Counted from the stretch's first letter, positions 26,139 to 35,572 are shown. The stretch: DNA of 64,000 bases from an uncultured Christensenellaceae bacterium (GCA_944381325.1 CALWKS010000002.1:357734-421733), one strand, 5' to 3'. Translations and numbers: made by a program. The notes: generated from the sequence alone by a model not told the origin.

Positions 26139-26720
26139 TCAGTCTTTCAGGGCAGGGCGTTTCATAGCGTAGTGAGTATAGCCGTGAAAATCCACGCATT
26201 CAAGAAGTTCGAATCCAAGACGTTTATATACTTCAACGTTTTCTGCGGTATGGGTTTCAAGATATATCGGCATATCTTTGCACAGTTCTTCAAGCGTTTT
26301 GCGCAGCAAGCCTTTTCCTCTCGCTTTTTCCGCTACGCCGATGTTTTTGATATAGCAATCCGTTGACGGGTCATAGTATTTTTTTGCCGTGTTTTCAGCC
26401 ATGTCAACGTATTCTCTCACAAGACGTCTAGCTTTTTTGTCCGTTACAGACATAAATCTGACGAAAAATGAAGGATTTAAAAACAGCTTTATAAGAGAAC
26501 GCTCACGATCTCCCGGGCGTTTAATCGATGCGATAACGCTCATATCGTCATTGGTGTAAGTAAAGTCAAAGCAGCCGTATACTTCGCAATTGAAGAAAAC
26601 TTCAGTGCCTTTTTTTAGAGAAGAGTCGTCAAAAAAGAGTTTATACGCGTCGTAATGCTTAAACATTTCAGCAAACTCCGCGCTTACTTTTCTGATCTCG
26701 TCTTTTATTATTTTTCTCAT
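26139..26720 (-). CDS. GNAT-family N-acetyltransferase
   Basis: 193 residues. The C-terminal half has the GNAT core. Motif A is IKNIGVAEKARGKGLLRKTLEEL (acetyl-CoA pyrophosphate loop R-G-K-G-L), and motif B is THTAENVEVYKRLGFELLE, a typical order for small-molecule acetyltransferases. The N-terminal 100 residues show no recognised domain. GGAGC precedes the ATG. Substrate unknown. It stands alone on the minus strand; the 284 bp upstream (26721-27004) hold only the ROK terminator. Confidence 0.82.
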   Translation of the reverse strand: MRKIIKDEIRKVSAEFAEMFKHYDAYKLFFDDSSLKKGTEVFFNCEVYGCFDFTYTNDDMSVIASIKRPGDRERSLIKLFLNPSFFVRFMSVTDKKARRLVREYVDMAENTAKKYYDPSTDCYIKNIGVAEKARGKGLLRKTLEELCKDMPIYLETHTAENVEVYKRLGFELLECVDFHGYTHYAMKRPALKD

Positions 26721-26935
26721 ACAAGCTCCTATATATTGCAGGGTATTTTATATAAAGGCATTTATCGGGTATTGACAATCAGTCCTTTCAATACGGATAT
26801 TTCGATTTGCGCCTGAGAATAATTCTACCATACGGCAATATTAAAAGCAATGGCGGAAAAGGGCATAAAACTGAGTAAAACAACACAAAAAAAGAGGTCT
26901 TGCGTAACATAGCCGCATAACACATACAACGTTGA

Positions 26936-26966
26936 CTAAAAAAGAGAGACCTCGCGGTCTCTCGAT
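26936..26966 (-). terminator. Terminator of the acyltransferase-DUF6320-ROK operon
   Basis: GAGAGACC (26944-26951) / GGTCTCTC (26956-26963), with a T6 run on the minus strand after the stem. Confidence 0.85.
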
Positions 26967-27004
26967 TTTGTTATTATAAGAACTTATAAAGATAAGGATA
27001 TGTC

Positions 27005-27949
27005 TTAAAGCAACAGTGCCGCCGCGCCGAGGATGCCCGCGTCGTTCTGCAGAGAAGCGATCTTTACTTCTACGCGCGGATTGAATTTTGAGCCGAAGGA
27101 CTTTTCGTCCATCATCTTCTGAAGGGGAACAGTCAGGCGGTCTCTTTCTTTCGAGATAGCTCCGCCCAGCAGAATTACGTCGGGACGGAAGATGTTGGCA
27201 AGGTTGACAAGACCTTCGCCGATGTAGTTTATATATGTGTCTACGACCTTCTGAGCCGTCTTGTCTCCGCGTTTAGCCGCAACGAAAGAGGTGAGTCCGC
27301 TGACTTTGCCTTCCTTTGCCGCTTCTTCGTGCATGAGAGAAGAGGGGTCTTTTTCCATAGCCGCTTTTGTCTGACGGATCAGCGCGCTTACAGAAGCGTA
27401 TGCTTCCCAGCAACCTCTTCTGCCGCAATTGCATTTCTCTCCGTCGACCACGATGACCATATGTCCTGGCTCAGCGCCTGCGCACTCTCTGCCTTCAAAC
27501 AGCTTGCCGTTGATTATAAATCCGCCCCCTACGCCCGTGCCGAGGGTTACGAAAACAACGTCGTTGTAGCCTTTGCCCGCGCCGAAAACCTGTTCGCCAA
27601 GAGCAGCGCAGTTTGCGTCGTTGTTTATCTTTATCGGGACGTCGAAATATTTTTTGAGTTCGTCTACGACGGGAACGTTTTCAAGCGCGATATTGTTGCT
27701 GTAACGGATGACTCCGCGTACAGAATCGACCGCGCCGGGCTGACCGATGCCGATGCCTTCGATATCTTCGATTGTTACGTCTCCTGCCTGCATCGTGCCT
27801 TCGATAACTTTGCGAATGTCTTCGCTTATGCTGTAATTCTTATCGTATACGTTTGTCGGGACGGTAAATCTTGCGACGATTTTGCCGTTTTTCGCAACAA
27901 GTCCGCCTTTAATGCTCATTCCGCCGACGTCGACACCTATGTAATACAT
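27005..27949 (-). CDS. ROK-family sugar kinase (glucokinase-like)
   Basis: 314 residues from ATG 27949, which has AAGGAG at 8 nt; a TTG six bases upstream is too close to it. The N-terminal phosphate motif is IGVDVGGMSIKGGLV. The ROK zinc motif C-N-C-G-R-R-G-C-W-E (about 180) and the catalytic region NNDANCAALGE plus LGTGVGGG are present. Such kinases phosphorylate glucose or N-acetyl sugars with ATP in the cytoplasm. It is the last gene of a leftward three-gene set, 36 nt after the DUF6320 gene, an association that is not obvious functionally. Confidence 0.92.
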   Translation of the reverse strand: MYYIGVDVGGMSIKGGLVAKNGKIVARFTVPTNVYDKNYSISEDIRKVIEGTMQAGDVTIEDIEGIGIGQPGAVDSVRGVIRYSNNIALENVPVVDELKKYFDVPIKINNDANCAALGEQVFGAGKGYNDVVFVTLGTGVGGGFIINGKLFEGRECAGAEPGHMVIVVDGEKCNCGRRGCWEAYASVSALIRQTKAAMEKDPSSLMHEEAAKEGKVSGLTSFVAAKRGDKTAQKVVDTYINYIGEGLVNLANIFRPDVILLGGAISKERDRLTVPLQKMMDEKSFGSKFNPRVEVKIASLQNDAGILGAAALLL

Positions 27950-27985
27950 AAACAAATCTCCTTGAGTAGTAATTTTATAAATACG

Positions 27986-28678
27986 TCACCAGTGCAGGCG
28001 GCGTTCCATTTCTTCGAGAATTTCTTTGCGCGCGAATATGATCACGCACACAATGACAATTGCGCAGAATCCCGCGCAGATAGCACTGAAAAGTACGCCG
28101 TGTACCAGTCCGAAAGCGTACAGTATAATAGGCACGAAACCCATAAGGGATAAGAAAAGCGTATCGTATAAAAGCGCTTTGTTCTTGCGTACCACAGCGC
28201 AGGAGATAATGCCGAGAGTGAGAACAGACAGCATTATTATAATGGGCAGGGCGATATCGAGAAGCCAGAATTTTACGGTTATCACTTCGTCGAATACCAC
28301 CTGTGCAAGCCACAGTATCAGAGATATCATAACTATCTGCCAGAACGCTTTTATCCAGGCGCTGTTGTTGCTCATGACGGTATTGCGCATTGTCAGGAAG
28401 CCGTACAGCAGTACCGCGCCTACCATCAAGAACCATTTCGTAGGCTGATGAAGTCCGAGATTCACGGCAAGGCAGATTATGAAAATGACGAAGCTGACTG
28501 CCAGATAAATGTTGGGCAGAGTAAAGTGCGTATGGCGCTTCCTCTCGCATTTTTCCGTTTTGGGAGGGAATGCGGGAGTAAGATTTTCGTCTCCTTCTTC
28601 AGGGGTGATCAGCTCATGGCAAAGAGGGCAGATGTGCGTTTTGCAGTCCACTTTAACGTTACAGAATTTGCATCGCAT
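27986..28678 (-). CDS. DUF6320-type membrane protein with N-terminal zinc ribbon
   Basis: 230 residues. The first 22 residues form a zinc ribbon, C-K-F-C ... C-P-L-C. A linker and about seven hydrophobic helices (about 50-215) follow, then a basic end. This layout and its tight coupling (20-nt overlap) to a condensation-type acyltransferase match proteins I know as DUF6320; the family label is from memory, not a search. It is probably an inner-membrane partner of the acyltransferase, perhaps in lipid or surface modification. The function is not established. Confidence 0.7.
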   Translation of the reverse strand: MRCKFCNVKVDCKTHICPLCHELITPEEGDENLTPAFPPKTEKCERKRHTHFTLPNIYLAVSFVIFIICLAVNLGLHQPTKWFLMVGAVLLYGFLTMRNTVMSNNSAWIKAFWQIVMISLILWLAQVVFDEVITVKFWLLDIALPIIIMLSVLTLGIISCAVVRKNKALLYDTLFLSLMGFVPIILYAFGLVHGVLFSAICAGFCAIVIVCVIIFARKEILEEMERRLHW

Positions 28679-29975
28679 CTTCGTCCACCTCCCAGAAATT
28701 CGAAGTAACCTTCAGGTCGATACCGAAGTCTGTAAGATAGCGCGCAAAGCGTTTTTCTATCTCCGTGTCGGTTATCTTACGTGTAAAGTTGATACACATC
28801 GTATCGTAAGCCGTTGCCGCCGTGATGGTTACGGGGCAGGCGTTGTTTGCCGTTATGCCGAAGCCGAGGTCTTTTATATACGGTCTGAAGCTGTCGGGCA
28901 GAGAGACTACGCCGACGCTTGAGAATGTGGCGGTCTTCTTGTTTTTGCCGAAGAACAGATTGGATATCTTGAATATTATACGCTTGAAAAAGAGCGGCAG
29001 TATTCTCATCGGCAGAAATTTTTCCGCATACACGGTAGTGGATATCTTGTCTGACAGCATCTCTTTCTGAGTATCTCTCTTAAGACATTCGTGAATGAGC
29101 TGAGTGAGAGATTCAAGGGTCATATCGTCGGTTGCGGTAACGCCTATACGAGAGAACAAAGAGAAGTTTCTCAGCGTTATCGAGGGGAATATCTTCCTCA
29201 GATTTATAGGCACGAAAAGCTGTATATCCTGCGGAGGCAGGTTGAGCGGCTTGATTTTCGTCTCGTAAACGCTCAGCATAAACAGCGCGCCTATCATCTC
29301 GGTAACGGTACAATTGTGCTCGCGGCACACTTTTACGAACTGTTTTGCAGGAGTATACATATTTATGACGCCTTTTCCTGCGTTGTCAAAGCGTATGCCG
29401 GAGATTCTGTAAGACTTTTTGCCCTTGAGCGAGCTAATCGTAAGGTCTTTTATCTTTTTCTTTTTGTAGTTGGTCAAAAAGCTGTCTTCGTATTCTCTCG
29501 GGTTAACGGGAGAGCCGACGGTCAGCACCTTCTGTTCTCCGTCGACAGGGTAGCCTTTGAGGGTGAAATAGGTGAAGAGCAGACTCTTGAAAAATTCCGC
29601 AGCGCCAGTGCCGTCGGTAACTGCGTGGAAGAAATCGGCGTAAATAACGTTTTTATAACAGCTTATCCTGAAGCAGAAACCGCCGCAGTTGGAAGAGCCT
29701 ATCTTTTTCATCACGATAGGGTCTGCGTCGTAAACAACGGGTTTGCCGCCGTGCTGTTCAAAGTAGAACCAGAAGACGCCGCGTTTCAACATTACGTTCA
29801 TTGAAGGGAAGCGCTTTATGGTTATCTCAAGCGCGCGCTGCAAAACTTCCTTATCCACGTCCTCGGTAAGGCGCGTGAAGATATTGAACAAGTTCTGATT
29901 TTGCTTGTCCGCCATCATAGGGAATATTTTAGCGCTGTTGTCCAGCCTCAGCCATTTTGCAGTTTTTTCAGACAT
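28659..29975 (-). CDS. Condensation/alcohol-acetyltransferase-like acyltransferase
   Basis: 438 residues. The fold resembles the CoA-dependent acyltransferase/condensation superfamily: H-A-V-T-D-G in FFHAVTDGTGAAEFF (about residue 117) corresponds to H-H-x-x-x-D-G with the second histidine and the aspartate kept. A later NLRKIFPS-x-TLRNFS is the DFGWG-side region. Members transfer acyl groups to alcohols or amines. Upstream, TATACT of an extended -10 ends 6 nt before the ATG and no Shine-Dalgarno is present, so this operon may begin with a leaderless mRNA. It is first of three genes with DUF6320 and ROK. Confidence 0.75.
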   Translation of the reverse strand: MSEKTAKWLRLDNSAKIFPMMADKQNQNLFNIFTRLTEDVDKEVLQRALEITIKRFPSMNVMLKRGVFWFYFEQHGGKPVVYDADPIVMKKIGSSNCGGFCFRISCYKNVIYADFFHAVTDGTGAAEFFKSLLFTYFTLKGYPVDGEQKVLTVGSPVNPREYEDSFLTNYKKKKIKDLTISSLKGKKSYRISGIRFDNAGKGVINMYTPAKQFVKVCREHNCTVTEMIGALFMLSVYETKIKPLNLPPQDIQLFVPINLRKIFPSITLRNFSLFSRIGVTATDDMTLESLTQLIHECLKRDTQKEMLSDKISTTVYAEKFLPMRILPLFFKRIIFKISNLFFGKNKKTATFSSVGVVSLPDSFRPYIKDLGFGITANNACPVTITAATAYDTMCINFTRKITDTEIEKRFARYLTDFGIDLKVTSNFWEVDEDAMQIL

Positions 29976-30174
29976 AGTTTAAGTATATCATAATCGCGCG
30001 AATAAATGAACAGAAAAGAACAAATTTATATCGCGGTAATCCTCTATAAATTTATTTTTTGCAGTCAGTCTGAAAATATAGCCTTTTGCAGGCTGAAAGA
30101 TAAGAGAAATGAAAGACCTATTCTTAAAAAACTGATTTTAGTATGTTGAGAAAAACAGCGGCATATTATTTTTT

Positions 30175-30435
30175 ATGCAGATTTATGAATACGTTTCTTG
30201 TTATTTTGTCGGCTTTGCGCTGTCTTTGCTCGTTCTCTATATTTCAGGAGTAAAGAAAAAATCGGCATTTTATTTTTATACGGCAAATTCTGTGTCAGGG
30301 CTTATATCTTCGCTGGCTTTCATAGCTTTTCAGAAAGCAGATTCTTTCTTGTTGTTTGTCGGAGGTTTTGCAGGTGTTGCGGGGCAGGGGGTATTGTGCT
30401 TTCTGAGGTTTATTTCTGTAATAATTCTGAATTGA
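30175..30435 (+). CDS. Small hydrophobic protein, unsupported by homology
   Basis: 86 residues with about three membrane helices (YFVGFALSLLVLYISG; SGLISSLAFIAF; FLLFVGGFAGVAGQGVLCF). There is no Shine-Dalgarno; a TATTAT lies 5 nt before the ATG, so if real it may be leaderless like some neighbours. Overlapping frames are also open, and the gene may be decaying. 29976-30174 upstream contains nothing else that I can support. Confidence 0.4.
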   Translation: MQIYEYVSCYFVGFALSLLVLYISGVKKKSAFYFYTANSVSGLISSLAFIAFQKADSFLLFVGGFAGVAGQGVLCFLRFISVIILN

Positions 30436-30504
30436 AACCGTTTAGAGTAAAACGTATGGGACAAACAACAGTGAGCTTAAGAAAAAGGTTAAATCAAAGG
30501 GCTG

Positions 30505-30691
30505 AATACGCAAAGCTTACCATGCTGCGGAATACTCCCGCAAAGAAGGGAAAAAAGCGATAGAAGAGCAGAGGGCAATACGCGAAGCTGTTATGGAACA
30601 GGACACTTCCGCAAAACAGACAATATAAACAGGGAAAGAATAGTATAGCGCAATACGCAAAGCTATCATGGAGCGGGACACTCCCGCAAAA
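30505..30691 (+). repeat. Three imperfect ~40-bp repeats spaced 72-75 bp
   Basis: Copies start at 30505, 30577 and 30652. Each begins AATACGC(A/G)AAGCT, continues through ATG, and ends (C/T)TCCCGCAAA or CTTCCGCAAA. In copy 3 the end forms GCGGGA-CAC-TCCCGC. No gene is supported in 30436-30734. Confidence 0.65.
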
Positions 30692-30713
30692 AAAAGGACG
30701 GCTTGCGCCGTCC
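30689..30713 (-). terminator. Terminator of cvpA-like gene
   Basis: GGACGGC / GCCGTCC stem with loop GCAA on the minus strand, then T8. It abuts the third repeat copy. Confidence 0.85.
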
Positions 30714-30734
30714 GATTTTTCAGATTTTCATAAT

Positions 30735-31289
30735 TTATTTTGCGAGGATATCCTGAACAAGCTCTACTACCTTTATGATCGGATTGTTATCTACAAGGAA
30801 TTTGCCGACAGGTTCGATACGCGCGTTATTGATGAAGAATGAGAATTCTTCGAAATTCTCTGCAAGCAGTACGAAGATGTAAGCGACGACTATCGCGCAG
30901 AAAGCAGCTTTTACCATGCCCAGAATACCGCCGAAGAACTTACTCCAACCGCCGGGGAGCTGACGCAGGAAAAGTCTCTTGATAAGACCGACAATGATTG
31001 CAAGGACTATCCATATAGCGATGAAGAGCACAGCATATATTGCTATTTGCTGAGTGCTTTCTTCAGGAATAATTCCGCTAATCTTGTCTTGCACAAGGGG
31101 CTGTACGAAACCGACTGCAAACGCTGAGCCGAATATCACGCCAGCCATTTTTATAAGACCGAGAAACTCTACGCCGAAGCCCTTAACGAGACCTGCAATA
31201 AGACCAAGCAGCATAAATACCAGCAGGACAATTGTCAGGTATGAGATCGGGAGTTCAGGCAGAGAACTGAAATCGACACCAAGTATCAT
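30735..31289 (-). CDS. CvpA-family membrane protein
   Basis: 184 residues. Helices lie at about 15-38 (YLTIVLLVFMLLGLIAGLVKG), 48-66, 82-105 and 125-146. The CvpA-type GLIAGLVKGFGVEFLGL and LPGGWSKFFGGILGMVKA segments are present. Family members are linked to colicin V production in E. coli and to envelope homeostasis; the molecular role is unclear. GGAGGG precedes the ATG. It is a single gene from the promoter at 31401-31429, with a leader of about 100 nt that can form GCGACT/AGTCGC and CCGAA/TTCGG hairpins. Confidence 0.85.
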   Translation of the reverse strand: MILGVDFSSLPELPISYLTIVLLVFMLLGLIAGLVKGFGVEFLGLIKMAGVIFGSAFAVGFVQPLVQDKISGIIPEESTQQIAIYAVLFIAIWIVLAIIVGLIKRLFLRQLPGGWSKFFGGILGMVKAAFCAIVVAYIFVLLAENFEEFSFFINNARIEPVGKFLVDNNPIIKVVELVQDILAK

Positions 31290-31400
31290 TTTTACACCCT
31301 CCGTTAATTTTAACCGATACCGTCTAAATCATATTATGCGACTGACGGAAATTTTTAGTCGCAAGTATCACCGAAAGATATAACCTTCGGCTCTAACTAT

Positions 31401-31429
31401 ACTTTATCAAAGTTTTTTCCTTATGTCAA
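31401..31429 (-). promoter_or_regulatory. Promoter of the cvpA-like gene
   Basis: Minus strand TTGACA (31429-31424), 17-nt spacer ending TG-A, TAAAGT (31406-31401). Confidence 0.65.
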
Positions 31430-31517
31430 GACTTAAAGCAAAATAAAAGTTTTTACAACGCAAAATTATTGTAAAAACCGTATAGAAAAGGTTAAAAATC
31501 GTAATTTTGAGGTAAGA

Positions 31518-31613
31518 ATGGCTGAATCAGTCAGCGTTTTATCGAAAGTTGAAGGTATGGCACGCAGAAGGGAAGAGCAATTATGTCAGAAAATGGCGAG
31601 AAAAAAGTTTTAA
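31518..31613 (+). CDS. Possible small ORF upstream of yyaC
   Basis: 31 residues starting MAESVSVLSKVEG after GAGGTAAGA, ending in a basic stretch. A second small frame (31583-31723) overlaps it and yyaC. No homology is recognised. They might couple translation into yyaC, which lacks its own Shine-Dalgarno. Confidence 0.3.
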   Translation: MAESVSVLSKVEGMARRREEQLCQKMARKKF

Positions 31614-31671
31614 ATAGTGAAGTCAAAGTTGAGATAAGAATAATCGGTATATTTTTGTCAATAATCGACGT

Positions 31672-32118
31672 ATGGAAAAGAAGAGAAACGTTGTTTTTGT
31701 CTGCGTCGGCACTCCTAAGATAGTCGGCGACAGTCTCGGCCCCGTAGTAGGGGATATGCTGAGAAAAAGAAATGTAAACGCATTCGTATACGGTACGAAG
31801 CGACGCCCTATAACCGCGCTTAACCTACACGGGTACAGAAAAATATTGGACACTTACCATCGCAACGATCTTATAGTCGCAATAGACGCCACTATGGGGA
31901 ATCTGGAAGACGTCGGAAAGCTTAAGATATCTGAAGGCGGTCTGCGCCCTGCGGGAGCGTTCAGAAAGAACGCCGCCAAGCTGGGAGATATAGGCATTAT
32001 GGCGATCGTCGGCGAGAGGGAGGGGGATATGCTCCTTCAGCTCAAGACGGCAGATCCTGCCTTTGTTCAAAAACTGGCAGAAAACGTCGTGAATCTGCTG
32101 GTTTCCGTCAAATATTAA
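31672..32118 (+). CDS. yyaC: YyaC-family (DUF1256) sporulation-type protein
   Basis: 148 residues. VVFVCVGTPKIVGDSLGPVVGDML and IDATMGNLEDVGKLKISEGGLRPAGAF match the YyaC/GPR-like peptidase family found in spore formers. The Bacillus protein is a sporulation protein related to germination protease. The ATG has no clear ribosome site. Its presence suggests a spore-forming ancestry but does not prove sporulation. It is a single gene between cvpA and ftsH. Confidence 0.85.
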   Translation: MEKKRNVVFVCVGTPKIVGDSLGPVVGDMLRKRNVNAFVYGTKRRPITALNLHGYRKILDTYHRNDLIVAIDATMGNLEDVGKLKISEGGLRPAGAFRKNAAKLGDIGIMAIVGEREGDMLLQLKTADPAFVQKLAENVVNLLVSVKY

Positions 32119-32162
32119 CGTTTTTTTAATCTCCATTTTACAAGATGATTACCCAATAGTGG

Positions 32163-32225
32163 TTGACTAATGCCATAATTTAATATATTATTTAGATAAT
32201 CGACCGCAGGGAAATTCTGCGGTCT
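32163..32225 (+). promoter_or_regulatory. ftsH promoter and 5' hairpin
   Basis: TTGACT (32163-32168), 17-nt spacer, TATTAT (32186-32191). Near the expected +1 is a perfect 8-bp hairpin, GACCGCAG / CTGCGGTC, without a T run. It could stabilise or regulate the mRNA. Confidence 0.55.
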
Positions 32226-32246
32226 CCCGTAATTTTCGGAGGTAAA

Positions 32247-34421
32247 ATGAGTAAAAAAGCCGGAATAATCAGAACAATAATAATCGTCGTTGCGCTGATA
32301 GCAATGGTGGTGCTGATATGGTTTATGCTCGGCACGGGCAAAAAACCTGCTGAACTGCCTTATGACGGAAGCGGAAATTCCTTCGTGTCTATGCTGCAGA
32401 ACGATGAGATACAGGCGGTCTACGTTGTCAACGGCAGCGACGCCTACATTTTGAAAAAGAATTCTACCACAACTTACGAAACGTTCAAGAAAAACCCCTC
32501 TAAGGCTGCGGATTATCATGTCGAAACTGGTGGATATACTGCCATTATTCAGCTTTTCGACGGACTCAGACAACAGGGCGTCAACGTTCCTGAACTGACT
32601 TTTCACTATGAAACGGGCGTAAGCTGGACGTCAATAGTCTTCCCGCTCATAATGCTGCTGCTTCTCGGCGGAACGATCTTCTTCATCTTCAAGCAGAACG
32701 CAGGCGCAAACAAGCAGGCGATGAATTTCGGCAAGACCAAGGCGAGAATGACCATGAGCACCAACGTCAAATTCTCAGACGTTGCGGGCGCAGAGGAAGA
32801 AAAAGAGGAGCTCAAAGAAATAGTTGAATTCCTCAAGAATCCTCAGAAATTCAATGATCTGGGAGCGCGTATCCCCAAGGGCGTGCTTCTTGTAGGTCCT
32901 CCCGGTACAGGTAAGACGCTGTTCGCAAAGGCAGTGGCAGGAGAGAGCAACGTTCCGTTCTTCTCGATAAGCGGTTCTGACTTCGTTGAAATGTTCGTAG
33001 GTACGGGCGCGGCGAGAGTAAGAGACCTTTTCGATCAGGCAAAGCGCAATATGCCCTGTATCGTATTTATCGACGAAATAGACGCCGTAGGTCGTCAGAG
33101 AGGCGCAGGTCTCGGCGGCGGACACGACGAAAGAGAACAGACGCTCAACCAGCTTCTCGTTCAGATGGACGGTTTCGAGAAAAACGACGGCATTATCATT
33201 ATGGCGGCTACCAACCGTGCCGACATACTTGACCCCGCGCTTCTGAGACCGGGCAGATTTGACCGTCAGATATACGTCAATATCCCCGACGTTAAGGGAA
33301 GAGAGGAAATATTTAAGGTGCACAGCCGCAATAAACCTCTTGCTCCTGACGTATCATTCAAGATCTTAGCGCGTATGACCAGCGGCTTCAGCGGCGCGGA
33401 TATAGCCAACCTTCTCAACGAAGCGGCGATCCTTGCGGCGAGAGCAGGCAGAAAGGTCATCGTCATGGAAGACATTCTCGAGGGTATAAACAAGGTCATC
33501 GCAGGTCCTCAGAAGAAGAGCCGCGTAGTAACCGACAGCGACAAGAGAATCACCGCTTACCACGAGGCAGGACACGCGATAATCGGCAGACTGCTTCCCG
33601 GTTGCGACGAGGTGCAGGAAGTCAGCATTATCCCGAGAGGTATGGCGGCAGGCTACACGCTCACCCGTCCCGACACCGACGACAGCCACATAACCAAAAA
33701 CAAACTGCTTGACAACATCGTTATGATGCTGGGCGGCAGAGCGGCTGAACAGATAGTCATCCACGATATATCCACGGGCGCAAGCAACGATATAGAGCGT
33801 GCCAGCGGTATAGCGCGTAAGATGGTTACGGAGTGGGGTATGTCGGATCAGCTGGGCAATATGTTCCTCGGCGGAAACAAAGAGGTATTCCTCGGCAGAG
33901 ATTACGGCACTACCCATTCTTACAGCGAGAAGCTGGGCGGACTTATCGACAGCGAAGTAAAGCGTATCCTTGACGAAAGTTACGACCGCGCGCTTACCCT
34001 TCTGAAAGAGCACAGAAGCGTTATGGACAACATGGTCAAAGTTCTCTTTGCGAAGAACACAATTTACACTGACGAAGTCGAAATGCTGTTCGACGGCAAG
34101 AGCGCGGAAGAGGTCATAAAGGCTATAGACGAAAGACAGGCAAGACACGAGACCTACCGTTACGACTATGAGCCCAAGCGCGAAGCCATGGAAGCAAAAA
34201 TCGTCAGCGCGAGCGAGTTCGTAGAGAGCGCATCGGCTGAAAAGAAAGCAGATGAAAAACCTCAGGCAAAAGAGGAAAAGCCTGCTGAAGCTCCCGCAGA
34301 AGACAGCTCGGTTAAAGCTTCTGAAGAAAAGAAAGAAAGCGTTCCCGCGGTAAAGAAACCGCGCAAGACCGCCGCAAAGAAGACAGACAAGCCTGAAGGC
34401 GGAGACGGCAAAGCCGAATAA
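32247..34421 (+). CDS. ftsH: ATP-dependent zinc metalloprotease FtsH
   Basis: 724 residues, GGAGG before the ATG. It is a membrane AAA+ protease that degrades membrane and short-lived cytosolic proteins as a hexamer. There are two N-terminal helices (about 6-28 and 126-148). Walker A GPPGTGKT is at about 217, Walker [14 protein letters not shown] and the SRH lie beyond it, and the zinc site HEAGH is at about 439. The last 70 residues are an unusually long A/E/K-rich, probably disordered tail that FtsH proteins often lack at this length. Confidence 0.97.
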   Translation: MSKKAGIIRTIIIVVALIAMVVLIWFMLGTGKKPAELPYDGSGNSFVSMLQNDEIQAVYVVNGSDAYILKKNSTTTYETFKKNPSKAADYHVETGGYTAIIQLFDGLRQQGVNVPELTFHYETGVSWTSIVFPLIMLLLLGGTIFFIFKQNAGANKQAMNFGKTKARMTMSTNVKFSDVAGAEEEKEELKEIVEFLKNPQKFNDLGARIPKGVLLVGPPGTGKTLFAKAVAGESNVPFFSISGSDFVEMFVGTGAARVRDLFDQAKRNMPCIVFIDEIDAVGRQRGAGLGGGHDEREQTLNQLLVQMDGFEKNDGIIIMAATNRADILDPALLRPGRFDRQIYVNIPDVKGREEIFKVHSRNKPLAPDVSFKILARMTSGFSGADIANLLNEAAILAARAGRKVIVMEDILEGINKVIAGPQKKSRVVTDSDKRITAYHEAGHAIIGRLLPGCDEVQEVSIIPRGMAAGYTLTRPDTDDSHITKNKLLDNIVMMLGGRAAEQIVIHDISTGASNDIERASGIARKMVTEWGMSDQLGNMFLGGNKEVFLGRDYGTTHSYSEKLGGLIDSEVKRILDESYDRALTLLKEHRSVMDNMVKVLFAKNTIYTDEVEMLFDGKSAEEVIKAIDERQARHETYRYDYEPKREAMEAKIVSASEFVESASAEKKADEKPQAKEEKPAEAPAEDSSVKASEEKKESVPAVKKPRKTAAKKTDKPEGGDGKAE

Positions 34422-34611
34422 ACGTTATGAAAAGAAAACGCATCGCATAAGCGGCGCGTTTTTTGATGTCATAATTTTTCTATAGCGCGGTTTATGCAGT
34501 ATCGTTTTCAAGAAAATTCCGTTTTCGGCACAAGATTGAACGGATTTTTATAAAAATACAAATTATCATTGACGGCGCGGCTTAATAGTGTTAGCATATC
34601 GGTATAGGTTT

Positions 34612-34738
34612 ATATTCTTTGGGCAAGCGTAAAGCTGACCGGTGGTGATGCCGCTTCGAGCGGATTAGTCCAACAACCTCAATAGCCGATACGGTGAGAT
34701 TCCGTAACCGCCTGTAAAGTCAGAATGGGAAAGAATGT
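34612..34738 (+). ncRNA. FMN riboswitch (RFN element)
   Basis: The closing stem is ATTCTTT (34614-34620) with AAAGAAT (34730-34736). Between them the RFN landmarks appear in order: GACCGGTGGTGATGCC, AGTCC, GCCGATACGGTGAGATTCCG, GCCTGTAAAGTCAGAATGGGA, all close to the Rfam-type consensus. FMN binding in this class lowers expression of riboflavin genes. The downstream RibU-type transporter and the terminator at 34784-34812 fit a transcription-termination switch. Confidence 0.93.
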
Positions 34739-34783
34739 AGATAAGCGTGTTTTTTGCACGCCGTATTTGCGTTTTCAGACTTG

Positions 34784-34832
34784 CCCGTTGCGTATTACGC
34801 GACGGGTTTTTTACTCCCTTTTGCAAGGGAGA
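34784..34832 (+). terminator. Riboswitch expression-platform terminator
   Basis: CCCGTTGCG pairs with CGCGACGGG, followed by T6. A second hairpin, CTCCCTT / AAGGGAG (34815-34832), lies directly after it and before the ribU ribosome site. Confidence 0.8.
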
Positions 34833-34883
34833 GTCTCTTTTCCTCCGCCGCCTGATATTAAATTCAGACCTAGGAGGTTTTTT

Positions 34884-35507
34884 ATGACGCTTACTACAAA
34901 GAAAATCGCATTAACTGCGGTTATGAGCGCGCTTACAGTCGTGCTGACGCTTGTTTCTATACCTCTTCCCGGCGGAGGGTATTACAATTTCGGCGACGCG
35001 GCTATATTCGTGTCTTCCGCTACCCTAGGACCTTATCTCGGCGCATTGGTCGGGGCATTGGGCGGAGCGCTGGGCGATCTGTGCCTGGGGTATACGCTTT
35101 ACGCGCCGTTCACGCTTGTAATAAAGGCAATAGAAGCACTTGCCGCAGGTTTGCTTTTCAAGGTTTTTAAAAGGCTGTTTATAAAAGAAGGCGGAAGGGT
35201 AAAAAGCACGGTTTTCTGCACTCTTTCCAATCTTGCAGGCGGGATATTGATGGCGGCGGGATATTTTCTTGCAGAAGGACTTTTGCTTGCGGAGGGAAGA
35301 TGGCAGGGAGGTATAATCAATCTGCCGTGGAACGTTCTGCAGGGCGCTATAAGTTCTGTGCTTGCCGCAGTGCTGTTGTTTGTCTGCCGCACGGATATTC
35401 TGTTTGACAAAGTGCTGGCGAACGCGCGCAAAGAAGCTGACGTAAAAGATAAAGAAGACAAGAAAGATGCCGAGGATAAAGAAGAGGAAGAAAAGCAGGA
35501 CAAGTAA
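34884..35507 (+). CDS. ribU: ECF transporter substrate-binding S component, riboflavin type (RibU-like)
   Basis: 207 residues from the ATG after AGGAGG; upstream in-frame starts would fall within the riboswitch. About six helices are seen. The N-terminal T-T-K-K-I-A-L-T-A-V-M-S-A-L is typical of S components, which bind the energising ECF module near this region. YYNFGDAAIF and GALGGALGDLCLGY fit the ECF-riboflavin S family. The FMN riboswitch directly upstream supports riboflavin or a related flavin as substrate. The C-terminal 30 residues are an odd, purely charged K/E/D tail. No EcfA/T genes are nearby. Confidence 0.9.
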   Translation: MTLTTKKIALTAVMSALTVVLTLVSIPLPGGGYYNFGDAAIFVSSATLGPYLGALVGALGGALGDLCLGYTLYAPFTLVIKAIEALAAGLLFKVFKRLFIKEGGRVKSTVFCTLSNLAGGILMAAGYFLAEGLLLAEGRWQGGIINLPWNVLQGAISSVLAAVLLFVCRTDILFDKVLANARKEADVKDKEDKKDAEDKEEEEKQDK

Positions 35508-35540
35508 CCAGCCGCCTGACAGATTCGAGAAAAAGAATAA

Positions 35541-35572
35541 AAAACGCGCCTTGAAAGCGCGTTTTGTTTTTA
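35541..35572 (+). terminator. Terminator of ribU
   Basis: AAAACGCGC / GCGCGTTTT stem with GTTTTT after it. Confidence 0.8.
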
